From assembly GCF_964275005.1 (NCBI RefSeq), contig NC_092689.1:12187479-12251478 (forward strand): DNA of 64,000 nt, in the 5' to 3' direction. Source of the DNA: Diadema setosum (lineage: Eukaryota; Echinodermata; Echinoidea; Diadematoida; Diadematidae). Every line of letters starts with the position of its first letter. Within the stretch, counting starts at the first letter, position 1. The notes beneath the pieces were generated by a model. It was not told the DNA's origin. It searched no databases and saw only the letters and a program-made list of their open reading frames with translations. Both the position numbers and the translations under genes were made by a program. This document shows positions 49,041 through 60,719 of the stretch, piece by piece.

Positions 49041-49116
49041 CTGAGAATGATAAGGGTGTTAAGTTGCCACAAAACCCATAGTGTTCAAGACCACTTAACG
49101 CCCTTCTCATTCTCAA
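49041..49116. repeat. Hairpin-forming inverted repeat next to the MITE
   Basis: GAGAATGATAAGGGTGTTAAG and its near-complement CTTAACGCCCTTCTCATTCTC face each other over about 30 bp. Possibly a tiny foldback element. It ends 17 bp before the MITE at 49134. Confidence 0.65.
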
Positions 49117-49133
49117 CAGGCGAAGTTCTAGGA

Positions 49134-49268
49134 TAGCGAGCTTTAGATCTGCGACGCGAACTCTATGACGACGCTAATTCTGCACATGCGCGAAGCAGCT
49201 GTATAGCTTGTTCAACCCGGGAGGCTGCGTCGTCATAGGCGCTTGCGTCGCAGATCTGAGGCTCGGTA
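49134..49268. mobile_element. Short MITE, TAGCGAGCTTTAGATCTGCG family, copy 2
   Basis: The ends TAGCGAGCTTTAGATCTGCG and CGCAGATCTGAGGCTCGGTA are inverted repeats about 22 bp long. The interior repeats ATGACGACGC and its complement further in. Same family as 23221-23370. Confidence 0.8.
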
Positions 49269-49494
49269 GTGAGTGTTTTATGCTAAGAATTGATACCCAT
49301 GCATGCAACACAACGTTTGTTCAAAAAACTCAACCACTTCCTTCAGTGACGAATAAATCAACGAGGTGGGTTCATAATGACAGGAAGTTAATCCAAATAG
49401 AAGTAAATGTGTACAAGTATAATCTGATATTCTCGAATTTCGTTACACGTTGTGCATGGATGATTTCTTGTGCAATGGAGGAATTAGGGGCCTA

Positions 49495-50118
49495 CAGTCA
49501 AACCTGTCTATGACAACCCTAAGAGAGAGGTGAAGAGTGGCCGTTGACAGGTTGCTGACAGGTTATCCGATATTTTGTGTGCATTGCCTATATGTACATG
49601 TATCATCGTTGTATATTTGTAGAAGTAGGCCCTATAGACATGTGCATGTATATGTGTATATTATACGTATGCACACGTGTGTTTCATGCATTCGTTTGAC
49701 AATTCCGGAATTGATCAATTACTCTGTAGTTGTTGTACAGTAAAGGCGTTCTTCAAGGAAGCTTGTCACTAGCGCATTTCAGTGACCGAATGGCGCATGA
49801 ATTCAGGGATGGCGATCACTGAGCGTTGGCTATAATGATCGGCACGGCTGCAAAGCAGAAAACATACACACACACATACACACACAAACAAACAAAAAAC
49901 AAAACACGCTGAATTATCGGCTAGGCTGAGGCTTCGTGTTGGTCTGTAGTCGTTATAGAAAGGCTAAAATGTACTGTGGGAGACAAATTTGGTGGCTGTT
50001 ATACAGAGGGTGTTTAACATGGATTTTCCGGGGGGGGGGGGGGGGGTGTCAGTAGCCGGCTAGCCGCACAGGCCAGGTGGCCGCTACAGACACGCGGCCG
50101 CTAGGGCAGGTTTGACTG
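49495..50118. mobile_element. MITE with CAGTCAAACCTGTC ends, TA target duplication
   Basis: The left end CAGTCAAACCTGTC and right end GGCAGGTTTGACTG are inverted repeats, each flanked by TA. The interior carries GTGGCCGCTACAGAC-type sequence near the right end and a 17-base G run at 50030-50046. TA duplication and end type suggest a Tc1/mariner-type non-autonomous element. No coding capacity. Confidence 0.75.
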
Positions 50119-50529
50119 TATGTGTAATCTGCACACGTGTGCGTGAGCATGTGCCTCAGTGTCCGTGCGTGTCGAAACGAGATGGCTATCAATACCTATC
50201 CCATGTTAAAGGTATGTATAGGGGCTTCGTTGTTTTCTCTTCTTCCCACAAGGACGAATATAGCGCGTATAAGGGTTGTGTTCATTGAGCAAGACTTCAA
50301 ACCAAAAGAGTCTACGTGCATGTGCATTTCTTTTTTTTTTATAATTTTGATTTCATCAGTGGGGGTTTTTATTATCATTATTTCAATGACAATGTTCTAG
50401 TATAGAGATGTTCGCCGCAGCAACGAATGTGTGCGTGCTTCTATTGGCAGTCATTGCTGGATTCTGTGATTCTTGAGATGGGCAGCATGGCGGAATGGTT
50501 TCTCACAGTCTCATCACATACCCTTTTGT

Positions 50530-50750
50530 ATAGTACCTTTTAACAACACTTCTACTCTGTGGCGTTTGTCTGCGATCCTGCAAAGCAAGCATCCTGATGT
50601 GACTGGCTTGCTTTTCCGTTGTGATCTTCGGACGTCCGCTCCTGGGTCGGTTCTTGACATCTCCGATTACTGGGAATTTTTGTTTCCATATTTTGGTGAT
50701 GGTCCCATGCAGGACTTGCACGTAGACTCTCAGCAACATCTTTTTTAAGC
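50530..50750 (-). pseudogene. Relic of a Tc1-like transposase N-terminus
   Basis: On the minus strand, GTITKIWKQKF followed by GDVKNRPRSGRPKITT and HIRMLALQDRRQT matches the end of the HTH, the GRPR-like hook and the start of the second HTH of Tc1-family transposases. The upstream helix (VAESLRASPAW) lies in another frame, so the reading is frameshifted. No DDE domain is present nearby. It is an old fragment. Confidence 0.75.
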
Positions 50751-50875
50751 ATCGTAGTTTTGATTTGACCTTTTTTCCCGGGCCTTCTGAACAGTGGTTA
50801 CACGTCGTATGAAAGAACAACCAAGAACAAAATGAGATATCAACCTTGCCTGGCATGGTATACCACTACAAGCTT

Positions 50876-51480
50876 AAATTCAATTCAATTCAATTCAATT
50901 CATTTATTTTTCATTCTTCTTTTTTCCAACAAAACATAACACATAATAAATTTGGAATTACATCATAAATATAAACATTCGACTTTGCAAAAGATAAATG
51001 ATACAGATAAACGAAAGAACACATACTGGAAAAAAGTACAAAGTTATGCTTCAGTTGAGAAAAAAAAAAGAACTGAGAGGTTCACTAAAAAGCAAGCTTG
51101 TATGTTGTGAACCACTCAAAAAATGAACAAAGTTATGAATTACTTATTTACAAATACTTATCAAACTACGACAGAACAGAACAAGACAGGAGAAATACAA
51201 AAGACATGACACGTCTTGACAAAAAAGACGGAAAGAATGGAGAGAGAGAAAAGAAGAGAAAAAAGAGAATATGCCTACACGCTGAACTAGGGAAATGGAA
51301 CAGGGGGTGATTGAAAATGTGCTTCAGAGGGCTGGTACTGGACGCAGCTGTGCAAGGATTTGATGGCTATTACATAATAAAACACGTAATCTATTACGCA
51401 ATAATGAAGCCAGTGATCGAAAGATTGGTGGATGGATGATGAACCCTGAGGTTGATGAGATCTAACTAATAAAGAATATA
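50876..51480 (-). mobile_element. 3' UTR and (TTGAA)n tail of the L2/CR1-type LINE
   Basis: Follows the ORF2 stop on the minus strand and ends in a run of GAATT pentamers (50876-50905), the microsatellite tail typical of this LINE group, in place of poly(A). The same type of tail marks the 5'-truncated LINE ends elsewhere in the window. Confidence 0.8.
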
Positions 51481-54400
51481 TCAGAGAGGATTTAAGAGAA
51501 ATGATTTCAACTTGCGCTTAAAAGAATGCAAAGAAGGGGAATTTTTTATTTCACAGCTTAATGAATTCCAAAATCTAGGACCGGTGTATATAAATGTACT
51601 CTGGGCTAATAAAGTTCTCAGGAGGGGCAAATGAAACTCATTAGATTGCCTAGTGGGATAATTATGAAAAAACTGGTTCCGTGGAAACATTGAATTGAAA
51701 ATACTGGGAAGTGCATTTGCATTGTAATTAAACATAAACTGACCAAGCTGTAAAAAATACAAATCTTTAATTTTCAAAATCTTATATTTATTAAACAGTG
51801 GCTCTGAATGGGAACGTGGTGGGACGCCACAAATAATACGAAGTGCCTTTTTCTGCAGTAACAGTAATTTATCTAGCAAAATTTGATGGGCACTACCCCA
51901 TGCTAGGAGTCCGTAATTAAGATACGGTAAAATTAGAGAAAAATACAAGGTCAACAAAGAGGACATTGGAATATGAGACTTGAGTCTATTTATGATACCA
52001 ATATTACGAGAAATTATGGTACTAATGTTAATAATGTGCGGTCTCCATGAAAGTTTATCGTCCACTGTGATACCAAGGAATTTTATATGAGATACACGTT
52101 CTAGCAGAGTGTCATCAAAAATGATATTTGTGCGCAAATCTTCTACGGAATTGCTAAAAAGCATATACTTAGTTTTCTGGAGATTAAGTGATAATTTATT
52201 AGCTCTTATCCACTGAGTAACTTTTTTTCAATTCGGAATTAACAATGCGTATGAGAGTATCTGGATTTCGGTGAGAAAAGAAAACGTTGGAATCATCAGC
52301 AAAAAGTATAAATGAGAGTATATCAGATGATCTACAAAAGTCATTAATATAAATGATAAAAAGTAAAGGTCCTAATAAGCTACCCTGTGGGACGCCACAT
52401 TTAATAAATTCTAGATTTGAGTCATTCCCGTTCAGAGATACATATTGTTTTCGATTTTGTAGGTAACTCCTGAACCACTCCAAGGCCTTCCCCCGTATTC
52501 CATAATGAGACAATTTATATAATAAAATTTCATGATTTATCGTATCGAAGGCCTTGGAGAAGTCCAGGAAGATACCAATAAGATGAGAATGATTATCAAT
52601 AGTATGCGCGGCGTGGTCAATAAACTTCAAAAGGGCATGAATGGTACTGTGTTTCTGACGAAACCCAAATTGAGAATTTGTAAAAACATTATGAAAATTA
52701 AGAAAATTAATTGTTCTTACAAACACCAATTTTTCCAAAATTTTAGATAAGGATGAAAGCAATGAAATGGGTCTATAATTACGTACATCAAATTCATCTC
52801 CTTTTTTAAATAAAGGAAAAACCTTAGCTATTTTCATAAATTCAGGAAAAACACCACTTAGTATAGATTTATTGAAAATATGTGAAAGTGGGTCAGCAAT
52901 TGATGATATAATTCCCTTTAAAATAAAATTACTTATATCATCATAACCAGCACTTCGCTTATTATTCATTGCAGTAACAATATCTATTATTTCATATTTG
53001 GTTGTTGGAACAAAAAAAAAATGGAACTAGAATTAGGTTCACCTAAGAATGTAGAAAAATGCGTATTTGACTGTGGTACTTTTTCTGCCAGATTTTCCCC
53101 AATTATTGAAAAATAAGAATTAAAAATATTAACTATATCATTAGGATCTTCAACAAGTATATTATCATGTTTTAACTTTGTAATATTTAATTTCTTTTTT
53201 GATATATTCATAGCCTGCTTCAAAACCTTCCATGTATTCTTTATATCATGTTTATATTTTTCTAACTGAATCATATAATATTTCCTCTTTTCCAACCGTA
53301 TAATCTTCGTTAAAATGTTTTTATACGAAGTGTATTTATTTTTTGACTTCTCAGTTTTTTCCATTTTGAATTTATAGTATAACCTATTTTTCCTATTTAT
53401 TGCACGAAGAACAGATTTTGAAATCCATGGAAGTTTAGGAGACGTTTTATAATTAACTGACTTATCTTTTAATTTAGGAATATATTCATCTAAATATTCA
53501 TTCATAATCCCTGAAAAATTTTCAAATGATGCATTTACATCATCATTATCATAAACACTGGACCAGTCAGCCCTATCTAAGCAAGCACCAAGACTAGCCA
53601 AATTTTCCGGTGAAGCTCTACGTCTAAATGAAGAAAACTGAAACCTATTAACCAAATGTTTAAGATCAAAACATGTTATAATAGGGAAATGATCAGTTAT
53701 ATCAGATAAAATTATAGCAGAATTTAAAATCTGCACAGAATTAGAAAAAATATTATCAAGAAGGGTTGCGGAGTGATTTGTAACACGAGTTGGCTTCGAA
53801 ATTAATAGCAAGAAAGAGGCTGACAAAAACATTTCTAGAAATTCTTGAGATGTGTTATCATCATTCTTAATCAAATCAATATTAAAATCACCCATTATGA
53901 AAGTGCTTTTATTAATAAATAGAGGACTTTTTAATAAATTTGTCATACAATTCAAAAAATCTTTGGAACTAGAACTTGGGGGTCTATAAACAATACCAAT
54001 TATAATATTCTTACTTTGCGGAATACAAATTTCCACAAACAAAGTCTCTACAATTTCATTTATTACATTTAATTCATCACAAACACTAAATTCAAATTTT
54101 TTAGATAAATAAAAAGCGACTCCACCACCCGTCCTGTTTACTCTATTATTAACAATAAAATCATAACCATTTAATGCATACGGCAAATTAACGTCAAATG
54201 ATAACCATGTTTCAGTTAAACCTATTACTGAAATTTGTTGTTTATTTTGATTATCTAATAATATCTGTAACTCATCAAAATGTTTATTAATACTCCTTAT
54301 ATTTAAATGTAACATGGAAAATATACTTTGTGAAAAACTTTTTTTATAATCTTTAAATTGGTCAACAGTTACATATTTAGAAGGAATTTGAGGGGAGTCA

Positions 54401-54597
54401 TATTCAAAATCAAATTCATTGTATATATCTTTTGAAGATGAGTTGACATTATTGACAATAAGATCGTCAAAAAAAGCAGACGATTGTGACTTATTCCGAC
54501 TCAATTCCGAAGGGGAACGTCTAAACAGATCAAAGAGTTCATCATCATCAAGGGAATCAAATGCTACATTAAGTCGATTAGCCATAAAAAGAGGCAT
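51481..54597 (-). mobile_element. L2/CR1-type LINE, ORF2 (endonuclease + reverse transcriptase), two frameshifts
   Basis: The endonuclease part (54597-about 53000) shows LHLNIRSINKHFDEL, TETWL, GGGVAFYL, IVYRPP, MGDFNIDL and TDHFPI in APE order. The RT part (52969-about 52230) shows NNKRSAGYDDIS, NYRPISLL, QFGFRQKHST, LDFSKAFDTINHEIL, GVPQGSLLGPLLFIIYIND and FADDSNVF, the catalytic YADD-type box. The C-terminal part (about 52220-51481) has FLGITVDDKLSW, PYLNYGLLAWG, LLLLQKKALRIICG and GPRFWNSL, usual for L2/CR1 relatives. Total is about 1037 residues. The reading frame is broken twice, at an A run at 53012-53021 and a T run at 52222-52228, each a one-base length change in a homopolymer. Otherwise every motif is intact. 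The element is therefore young, or the breaks are sequencing errors. Confidence 0.92.
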
Positions 54598-55116
54598 AAG
54601 GTATATGAAGGCATGTCAACTGACGAGTTAGCAGAGGAATGAAAATATTTGGCACAAAAGATGCACGAACAATTCCGGGTTCACGGATAGTACAGCGAGT
54701 AGGCAAATTCATGAAAACATAGACCTTAGGCAACATAATCAAAGAACATAGAATACATTAACAACACAGGAAGAAAGCGTACACACAAATAGTCAAAGCC
54801 TGTAAAAGAACTTTGACAGAACCAGTGCAAGCATATAAACGGACATAGAGATAGCTCCCGAATTTGGAAAAATTATTTGTTGTTTATAGGAAATAATGAT
54901 AGATTTATAAGATGAAAATATAGTGAATGCATAATAAATGCGTGTAAAAAATAAAACCCCTTTCATTTCTTGGATCATTATGTAGTATCATAATATTACC
55001 AAGGCCCGGAAGTCTAACATTCATTATACATCGTACATAAGGCTGTACATAAGGCTGCGTTCACACAGAATCAGAATAATTAAGTTAAAATAATATGCTG
55101 AAATTACACAATAGCC
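54598..55116 (-). other. Segment between LINE ORF2 and the tandem units
   Basis: Non-coding DNA directly upstream of the LINE ORF2 start, not part of the tandem units. It probably belongs to the 5' UTR of the LINE, in the position of the 'tether' known from monomer-type L1 promoters. This is inference from position. Confidence 0.4.
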
Positions 55117-55588
55117 ATGTCGGACAACTGCTGAAATGAGTGAACAACATAATAATACTGACAGCCCTCGCAGGGGCAGACGGGGCAACAGCTGTATGTG
55201 AACTAGATACCATGTTTACAAAAGGTGACAAGGCAATAATAAGAAAAAAAAACCCACTTCATTCCAAAGTCCTAGGGAAAGCGTCATTTATCATTTGGAT
55301 GCACAAATAAACCGGGCTATTGTTCGAAAAAAGATGTACTGTATATCCCACCTTCGCTCCCGATTCAACCCTCCCGGAGTTCATCGCACTGGTTGCATAT
55401 ATATATGGAAACTAACTTCTATTGTTTGACGAAGTGGGGAAAAAACAGTGGAATTATAGGCGCTCACTTGTAAAAAGAGCAAATATATATATATATATAT
55501 ATAAATAAAACAAACAAAGTATTTTGCTGAGGAAGGTGAAGAGGGCGGAGGAGGGATAGACAAATATTTCATGCTAGGCATGCGTCGC

Positions 55589-55628
<40 letters not shown>

Positions 55629-57400
55629 GCATGTAAAATGCTGAGGCTGATTTAACACAGTCCCACCTCCCTGATATACAATCCAATTCTTACTGGTTGG
55701 GCGAACTTGCGTGCAACCAAGGCAGATTAACAACCTTCTCGGTCTAGTGTTACCCTCCATTGGCTTACAAAAGAAGTATGAAAAATGTGAAAACAATTCT
55801 CGTGCAATGTTACATAACAAGGAGGGGTACACAGGGGTTACATAGGGGTATTCAGGACGCATCAGAATGCACATTAAAATTATAGCTGATCTGAAGGTAA
55901 GTGGCTGAGGTGACTACTCTCGATAGTTGTGGGGTGGGAATAAAGAGAACATACACGTAATGACCCTCTGGTCGTATTCTAGCTCGGATTGAAACAGATA
56001 CATACGATTAAAAAAACAAACAAACAAACATGGGCATTGTGAAAAAGAATACCACTGAAAACATTATGAGTATTGGGATCGATAATGCCGACAAGGTGAA
56101 TCAAAATGGGGATACACATGTACATACATAGAATATTATCATCATGACTATTATAGTGTGAGAATACGAGTACGTGAGTGGAACAGGTTTGAATTAATTT
56201 GCAGACATTACGTATGTCGGACAACTGCTGCAATGAGTGGACAATATATAGTACTGTACTACTGAAAACCCTCGCATGGGCAGATGGGACAACAGCTGTA
56301 TGCGAACTGAATACCATACGTACAAAAGGGAAGGAAACAAAAACAACAATAACAGATCATTCCAAAGTCTCAGGGAAAGCGCTGTACATATATTTGGATA
56401 CATGAATAAATAAACAGATCCTATTATTCAGAAAAGGATGTACTGCATGTCCCACCTCCGCTCCCGATTCAACCCTCCTGGAGTTTTAAACGCACTGGTT
56501 GCATGTGTAATTTGTATTGTTTGACAAGGTGGGGGAAAACAGTGGAAATTATAGGCGTTCATGCATAAAAGGAGTAGAAAGAAATGAAACAAACAAAGTG
56601 TTTGTTGGGGAGGGTGAAGAGGACGGAGATGGGATAGACGAATATTTCATAGGCAGGTGCTAAAAAAAGAAAACGGCATGTGAAATGCTAGACTGTTTTA
56701 AACACTTGCATGCATATGCAATTCAGTTTTTACAAGGTGGGTGAACTTGCGAGGAATTAGAGGTAGACAAACGACCTTCTCGGTCAAGTTTTGCCGGGCA
56801 TTGACTCACAAAAGGTACGAAAATATGCGGAGCAGTTCACGCGTCCTGTTACATAACAAGTATATAGAAAAATTTGAAAACAGTTCACGCGCAATGTTAC
56901 ATAACAGGGGAGGTATACAGGACGGATCAAAATGCAGCAAATCTGGCTATAAAGCATGTAAAGTAAGTGGTTGAGGTGACTGCACTCGATTAGTGTGTGT
57001 GTGTGTGTGGGGGGGGGGGGGTTGTAAGGGATGAATAAGGAGAACATACACGTAATGACCCTCTCGTCGTTTTCTAACTCGGGTTGAAACAATTGCATAT
57101 GATTGGGAAAAAAATCCATGGGCATTGTGAAAACGGATACAACTGAAGACATTATGAGTATTGGGAAAACGACAATTAGAATCCAATTAGGAGTACACAT
57201 GTCCATAAAATAAATGCGTCTTATAGTGTGTGAATACCAATGGGGAGTGGAACAGGTTTCAAAAGACACCGAGACCTTCAAAAGAGTGAGTGTTATTTGG
57301 ATTCCACAGTGTCTTATAATGCAAGAATATGTTAAACACATTATGAGTATAAGGCAAACGAAACAATCTTAAGGAATACACACAAGTGGATATCAATGGA
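55117..57400 (-). repeat. About 1.1-kb tandem units upstream of the LINE ORF2
   Basis: 55117-56213 and 56214-about 57265 are diverged direct repeats, offset about 1097 bp. Shared landmarks are ATGTCGGACAACTGCTG, CGATTCAACCCTCC, GTTACATAACA, ACATACACGTAATGACCCTC and ACATTATGAGTAT. A third, fragmentary unit (ACATTATGAGTAT at about 57336) lies at the far side. The first unit has a 36-base poly(A) run (55590-55625) and a (TA)n run where the second has short ones. Neither strand encodes a recognisable protein. The arrangement, with the outermost unit truncated, resembles promoter monomers of some L1 families. Confidence 0.75.
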
Positions 57401-58253
57401 GGGTGTATGGACGAGTTCTATGCACTCTGTATGCAATTGGGATAAGAAGAATCATGTGGGAAATTACTGTAAGTCGCCCAAGTGCCTTCAGTATCCTTCT
57501 TCAAGGGAGATACACAACAGAAATGTATACATACAAATCGTAAATTTAGCTGGACGCATAACAGACATCGGTTTTGATAACATGAAAATAAGTCGTTAAC
57601 ATAACACAAAATTTAGTTCCTCATTGGCAGATTAAAAAAAGAAGATAACATACACTACTTAGTATTTTTTTTTTTGCATGGGGTAATTATAAGTTTGAGC
57701 ATGATGATTTCAGACAAAAACATGCGAAATTGGAGGAATGTGGAGGACATGCTACGTATCGCGTCAGTGACTTTAGTGACAGTTTTGGAGTGAGGCTTAC
57801 AAACAGCAATGTATTGAATTCACAATTCAGTTGATCTCGTAACTGACAACAACAGAATTATAAGATGAGTCACTGTATACAAAAGAAGGATTTTTATTAT
57901 AATTTGATATATAATTTAACAATAAATTGCAATATTATTTAGGGGAGATTTACTTTATAATTTACCATTTAATTTAGGGGGAATTAGGGGTAAGCCACTT
58001 GACGACTGGTTTGAAGTGAAAACATGAGAACGGATAATTAAGACAGAGATTCAGAGTCACCAAATACTTCGGCAGGAAAATAAAAGTAATAAGTAATAAG
58101 CATCTAGAGTTACATGTGATACTTATTGTACTGTTTGAAGTATGAGATAGAGAAAAAAAAATATGAATGGAGCGAAAATAATATCAATTCACATTAGAGA
58201 CGGGCTGTAATATCCAAGAGTAAAACAAATTCGAATGATACTAATCTCACATG
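57401..58253. other. Stretch between tandem units and ORF1-type gene
   Basis: AT-rich non-coding DNA with a T run at about 57666 and short AATTTA-rich repeats near 57900-57975. It could be LINE UTR or host DNA; nothing decides. Confidence 0.4.
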
Positions 58254-59342
58254 TTATTCCTTCCAGTCAGTCCAACGGTCGGCGTTCCCTCCATTTCGTG
58301 TGCTTTTCCTGGTTTGGAGGATGACTTTGGTTCCAACTACCTTTATCCTGGTCGATAGGTCATTGTTTTTCCTGATGTTGTATGCCGTTGCTGCCAGTCT
58401 CCCTCTCTCACGCTTCATCTTCGGGGGAAGATCAGTACGGATGGAAACTCGACTGAAGGGGTTCGGGGCTGGAGAGGCGTCACTACCAGGAGGTGGGGGT
58501 TGCTGGCCTTGGTCACGGCGTTGGCGGGGGCGATGCTCGTAGGCGTTCAAGAGCCGGTCTCTATCCGTCATGCGTGCAAATCTTATGATGAGAGCCGGTG
58601 GCTGGCGTCCAGAGTCATGGGGTCCACGATTAGCTGGGGGCAAGCGATGAGCATTGATGATGGGTATCGACGAGGCCTCCGTTGTGGAGATGTTCAGGAA
58701 GTTGGTAAGTACTTCAGTGACAACTTCATGAATGTTTTCGTTGTGTTTAGGTGGTACGCCATAGACAAGGAGATTCTGCTTCCTGTCATGTATTTCGCTC
58801 AAGGTAAGTTTTTCATCTAATTCCTCAATTTTGTTGTCGATGTAGATACGCAGCTGAGGAAGGGTATCCCTCTCCACTGTGCACAGCCGATCAGAAGCAT
58901 CAGTTAGACCCGTTTCCAGGTCAGAAACCGTCTTTTTCGTGCATGCAAGGTCATTCTTGAGCGAAGCTATTTCGTTCACTACAGAGTCGAGTTTTGTGTT
59001 TACCTGACTCGTGAAGGAGCGAAACATGTCCTTGATTTCCCTCATGAATGAGAGAAGTTCAGGAGGCGCGGCAGCTGTAGGGACCGGCTGGTCGCTGGAC
59101 TCAAGCAGGGACGCATTGCTAGTCGTAGACGTAGCTGAAGTGTTGGCGGGCGAGGCTCCGCCCATGGTGCTGCTCGTGGCGCCACAAGTAGATCCGCTGG
59201 TCTGCATAGCTCCCTGTGTGCTTGAATTTCGAGTAACACAACCACTGAGATATGACGGTTCCTTTCTCGTATTTGATGGTGGTTGCTTAGGTTTTCCACT
59301 TGTCTGAGAGCGGAAATTATAATCCCCTCTCCTTACATCCAT
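58254..59342 (-). CDS. LINE ORF1-type RNA-binding protein (coiled coil + RRM-like + C-terminal domain)
   Basis: 362 residues from the first true ATG at 59342; the open frame extends 14 codons further upstream, to 59384, without another ATG. The N-terminus is Ser/Thr/Pro-rich. A heptad-rich coiled coil follows, from about MREIKDMFRSFTSQVN through IDNKIEELDEKLTL. The RRM-like core has RKQNLLVYGVPP and PALIIRFARMTDRDRLL. The C-terminal domain has DLPPKMKRERGRLAATA and VVGTKVILQ. This is the ORF1p plan of L1 and of some L2/CR1-like LINEs: a trimeric nucleic-acid chaperone. It is on the same strand as the LINE ORF2, but 3.7 kb upstream of it with the tandem units between. It may be ORF1 of that LINE or the remnant of another. 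No break is seen in it. Confidence 0.82.
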   Translation of the reverse strand: MDVRRGDYNFRSQTSGKPKQPPSNTRKEPSYLSGCVTRNSSTQGAMQTSGSTCGATSSTMGGASPANTSATSTTSNASLLESSDQPVPTAAAPPELLSFMREIKDMFRSFTSQVNTKLDSVVNEIASLKNDLACTKKTVSDLETGLTDASDRLCTVERDTLPQLRIYIDNKIEELDEKLTLSEIHDRKQNLLVYGVPPKHNENIHEVVTEVLTNFLNISTTEASSIPIINAHRLPPANRGPHDSGRQPPALIIRFARMTDRDRLLNAYEHRPRQRRDQGQQPPPPGSDASPAPNPFSRVSIRTDLPPKMKRERGRLAATAYNIRKNNDLSTRIKVVGTKVILQTRKSTRNGGNADRWTDWKE

Positions 59343-59459
59343 AATGTGAAGAAATATGATCCAAATATAGCGTATTTCCCCCAAAATTCGGAATATAAAC
59401 GGGAGCTCTCTACAAAAGCGTTGCCGCTACTCCGACATCACGTGACGTTAATGTTAAAA

Positions 59460-60129
59460 TGTTAAATTCTGAATTCTATTGATATTGGCATTCATAGCTG
59501 ACCAGCTAAGAAGAAAAGACATAACTCAATACAAAAGAATGTAATATATATGTAAATAAAGAAAATTATTTTCAATAAATAAATAAATATCTATTTAAAT
59601 AAGTGTTCATTTTGAAACTTTTCAGTTTAGGTCAAATCGCATATTTTGAAATATTTTCTTTCCCAAAATCAAACAAGGAGGGTATCATTTTAAGGAAAAC
59701 CAAATAAACTTTCTGATGGTACCATGCATATATCGATTATTCATACGAAAGGGGGGAATAATGGCTCAAACTCAGATTTCCACTTTTTTGCGGAGCTTAG
59801 TTTTTTGTTTTTTTTCTTAAAGGGACGCTTGCAGCGAGGGCTTCGGTCATATTGTAATGTCTGACAATATTCCACAAGCACTGACTACTCTTCTCGAACA
59901 CATCTTTGTGATTCTCATTTGGCTGCATTCTGTGTGAGTGTGCTATATTCTGTGATTCACAAATCTTTGTAAATGCAACATGATCTCCGCGTACAACCTT
60001 CATTATTGTACTGCTCAGTACACTGCGGAAAATGTTCTAAAATGAAACGAATTGCGGATCTAAAATCAATCCAGGAGTTTCATTCATCCATGCTGGATGT
60101 GTCTGGATAAGACGGTTCACTACATTCAC
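59460..60129. other. AT-rich intergenic DNA
   Basis: Includes an AATAAATAAATA run near 59574-59590. Nothing else is recognised. Confidence 0.5.
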
Positions 60130-60690
60130 GGTACCCTATAAGATCGTCATTGGTTATGAAAAGCTAGGTTTCCAGAGAGTCAACACTGGGTTTTGTTTTT
60201 TTCTTAAGTGTTAGTACAAAAGCAAGCCAGAATGGATCCGATGAAAGTGCAAAATACGTAATAAAAATCGTACCAATCCAATAGCTATACACCAGTAATT
60301 ATATGCGCTGTCACTTCTTCTAAGATAATAAGATGAATCTTTTATGTTGATACATTCGTCATTTTGCGCAAGTCAAGCTGTTATATGACTAACTTCGGTC
60401 ATTGAATTCGTAGCAAATATTCCAATAAGCACTCACTGTAATCACACTGTTTGCCTCTATATATGGAACGTCTGAAACAAGCTTGACGACCAACCCTGAT
60501 ACTTAAAGAAAAGAACTTGAATACTAAACAAGGCTTCGTAGAGTGCATGTAGTATACATTACAATGTACAATAAACGAAACAAATTGTCCCGTCATGCAT
60601 TCAGGTATCTTTCGTCAACCATCTATGCAATATGTAAGTGCCTATAGACTGTAGCTCAGTCTCTGTCTTCTCTATTTCTCCTCCCTTCTC
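60130..60690. repeat. Left copy of a direct repeat flanking the GPCR
   Basis: From GGTACCCTATAAGATCGTC onward this segment matches 63441-64000 almost base for base with a few small indels, in the same orientation and at an offset of about 3311 bp. It contains no ORF of note. Its position upstream of the GPCR suggests that it is the 5' flank of a duplicated receptor unit. Confidence 0.92.
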
Positions 60691-60719
60691 CCTCTTTTTC
60701 CATCCAATTTTGCTCCTCT

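Noticed and set aside
56784-57341. 185-codon frame on the minus strand
   Set aside because: Lies across a tandem unit whose sister unit does not keep the frame; composition is not protein-like.
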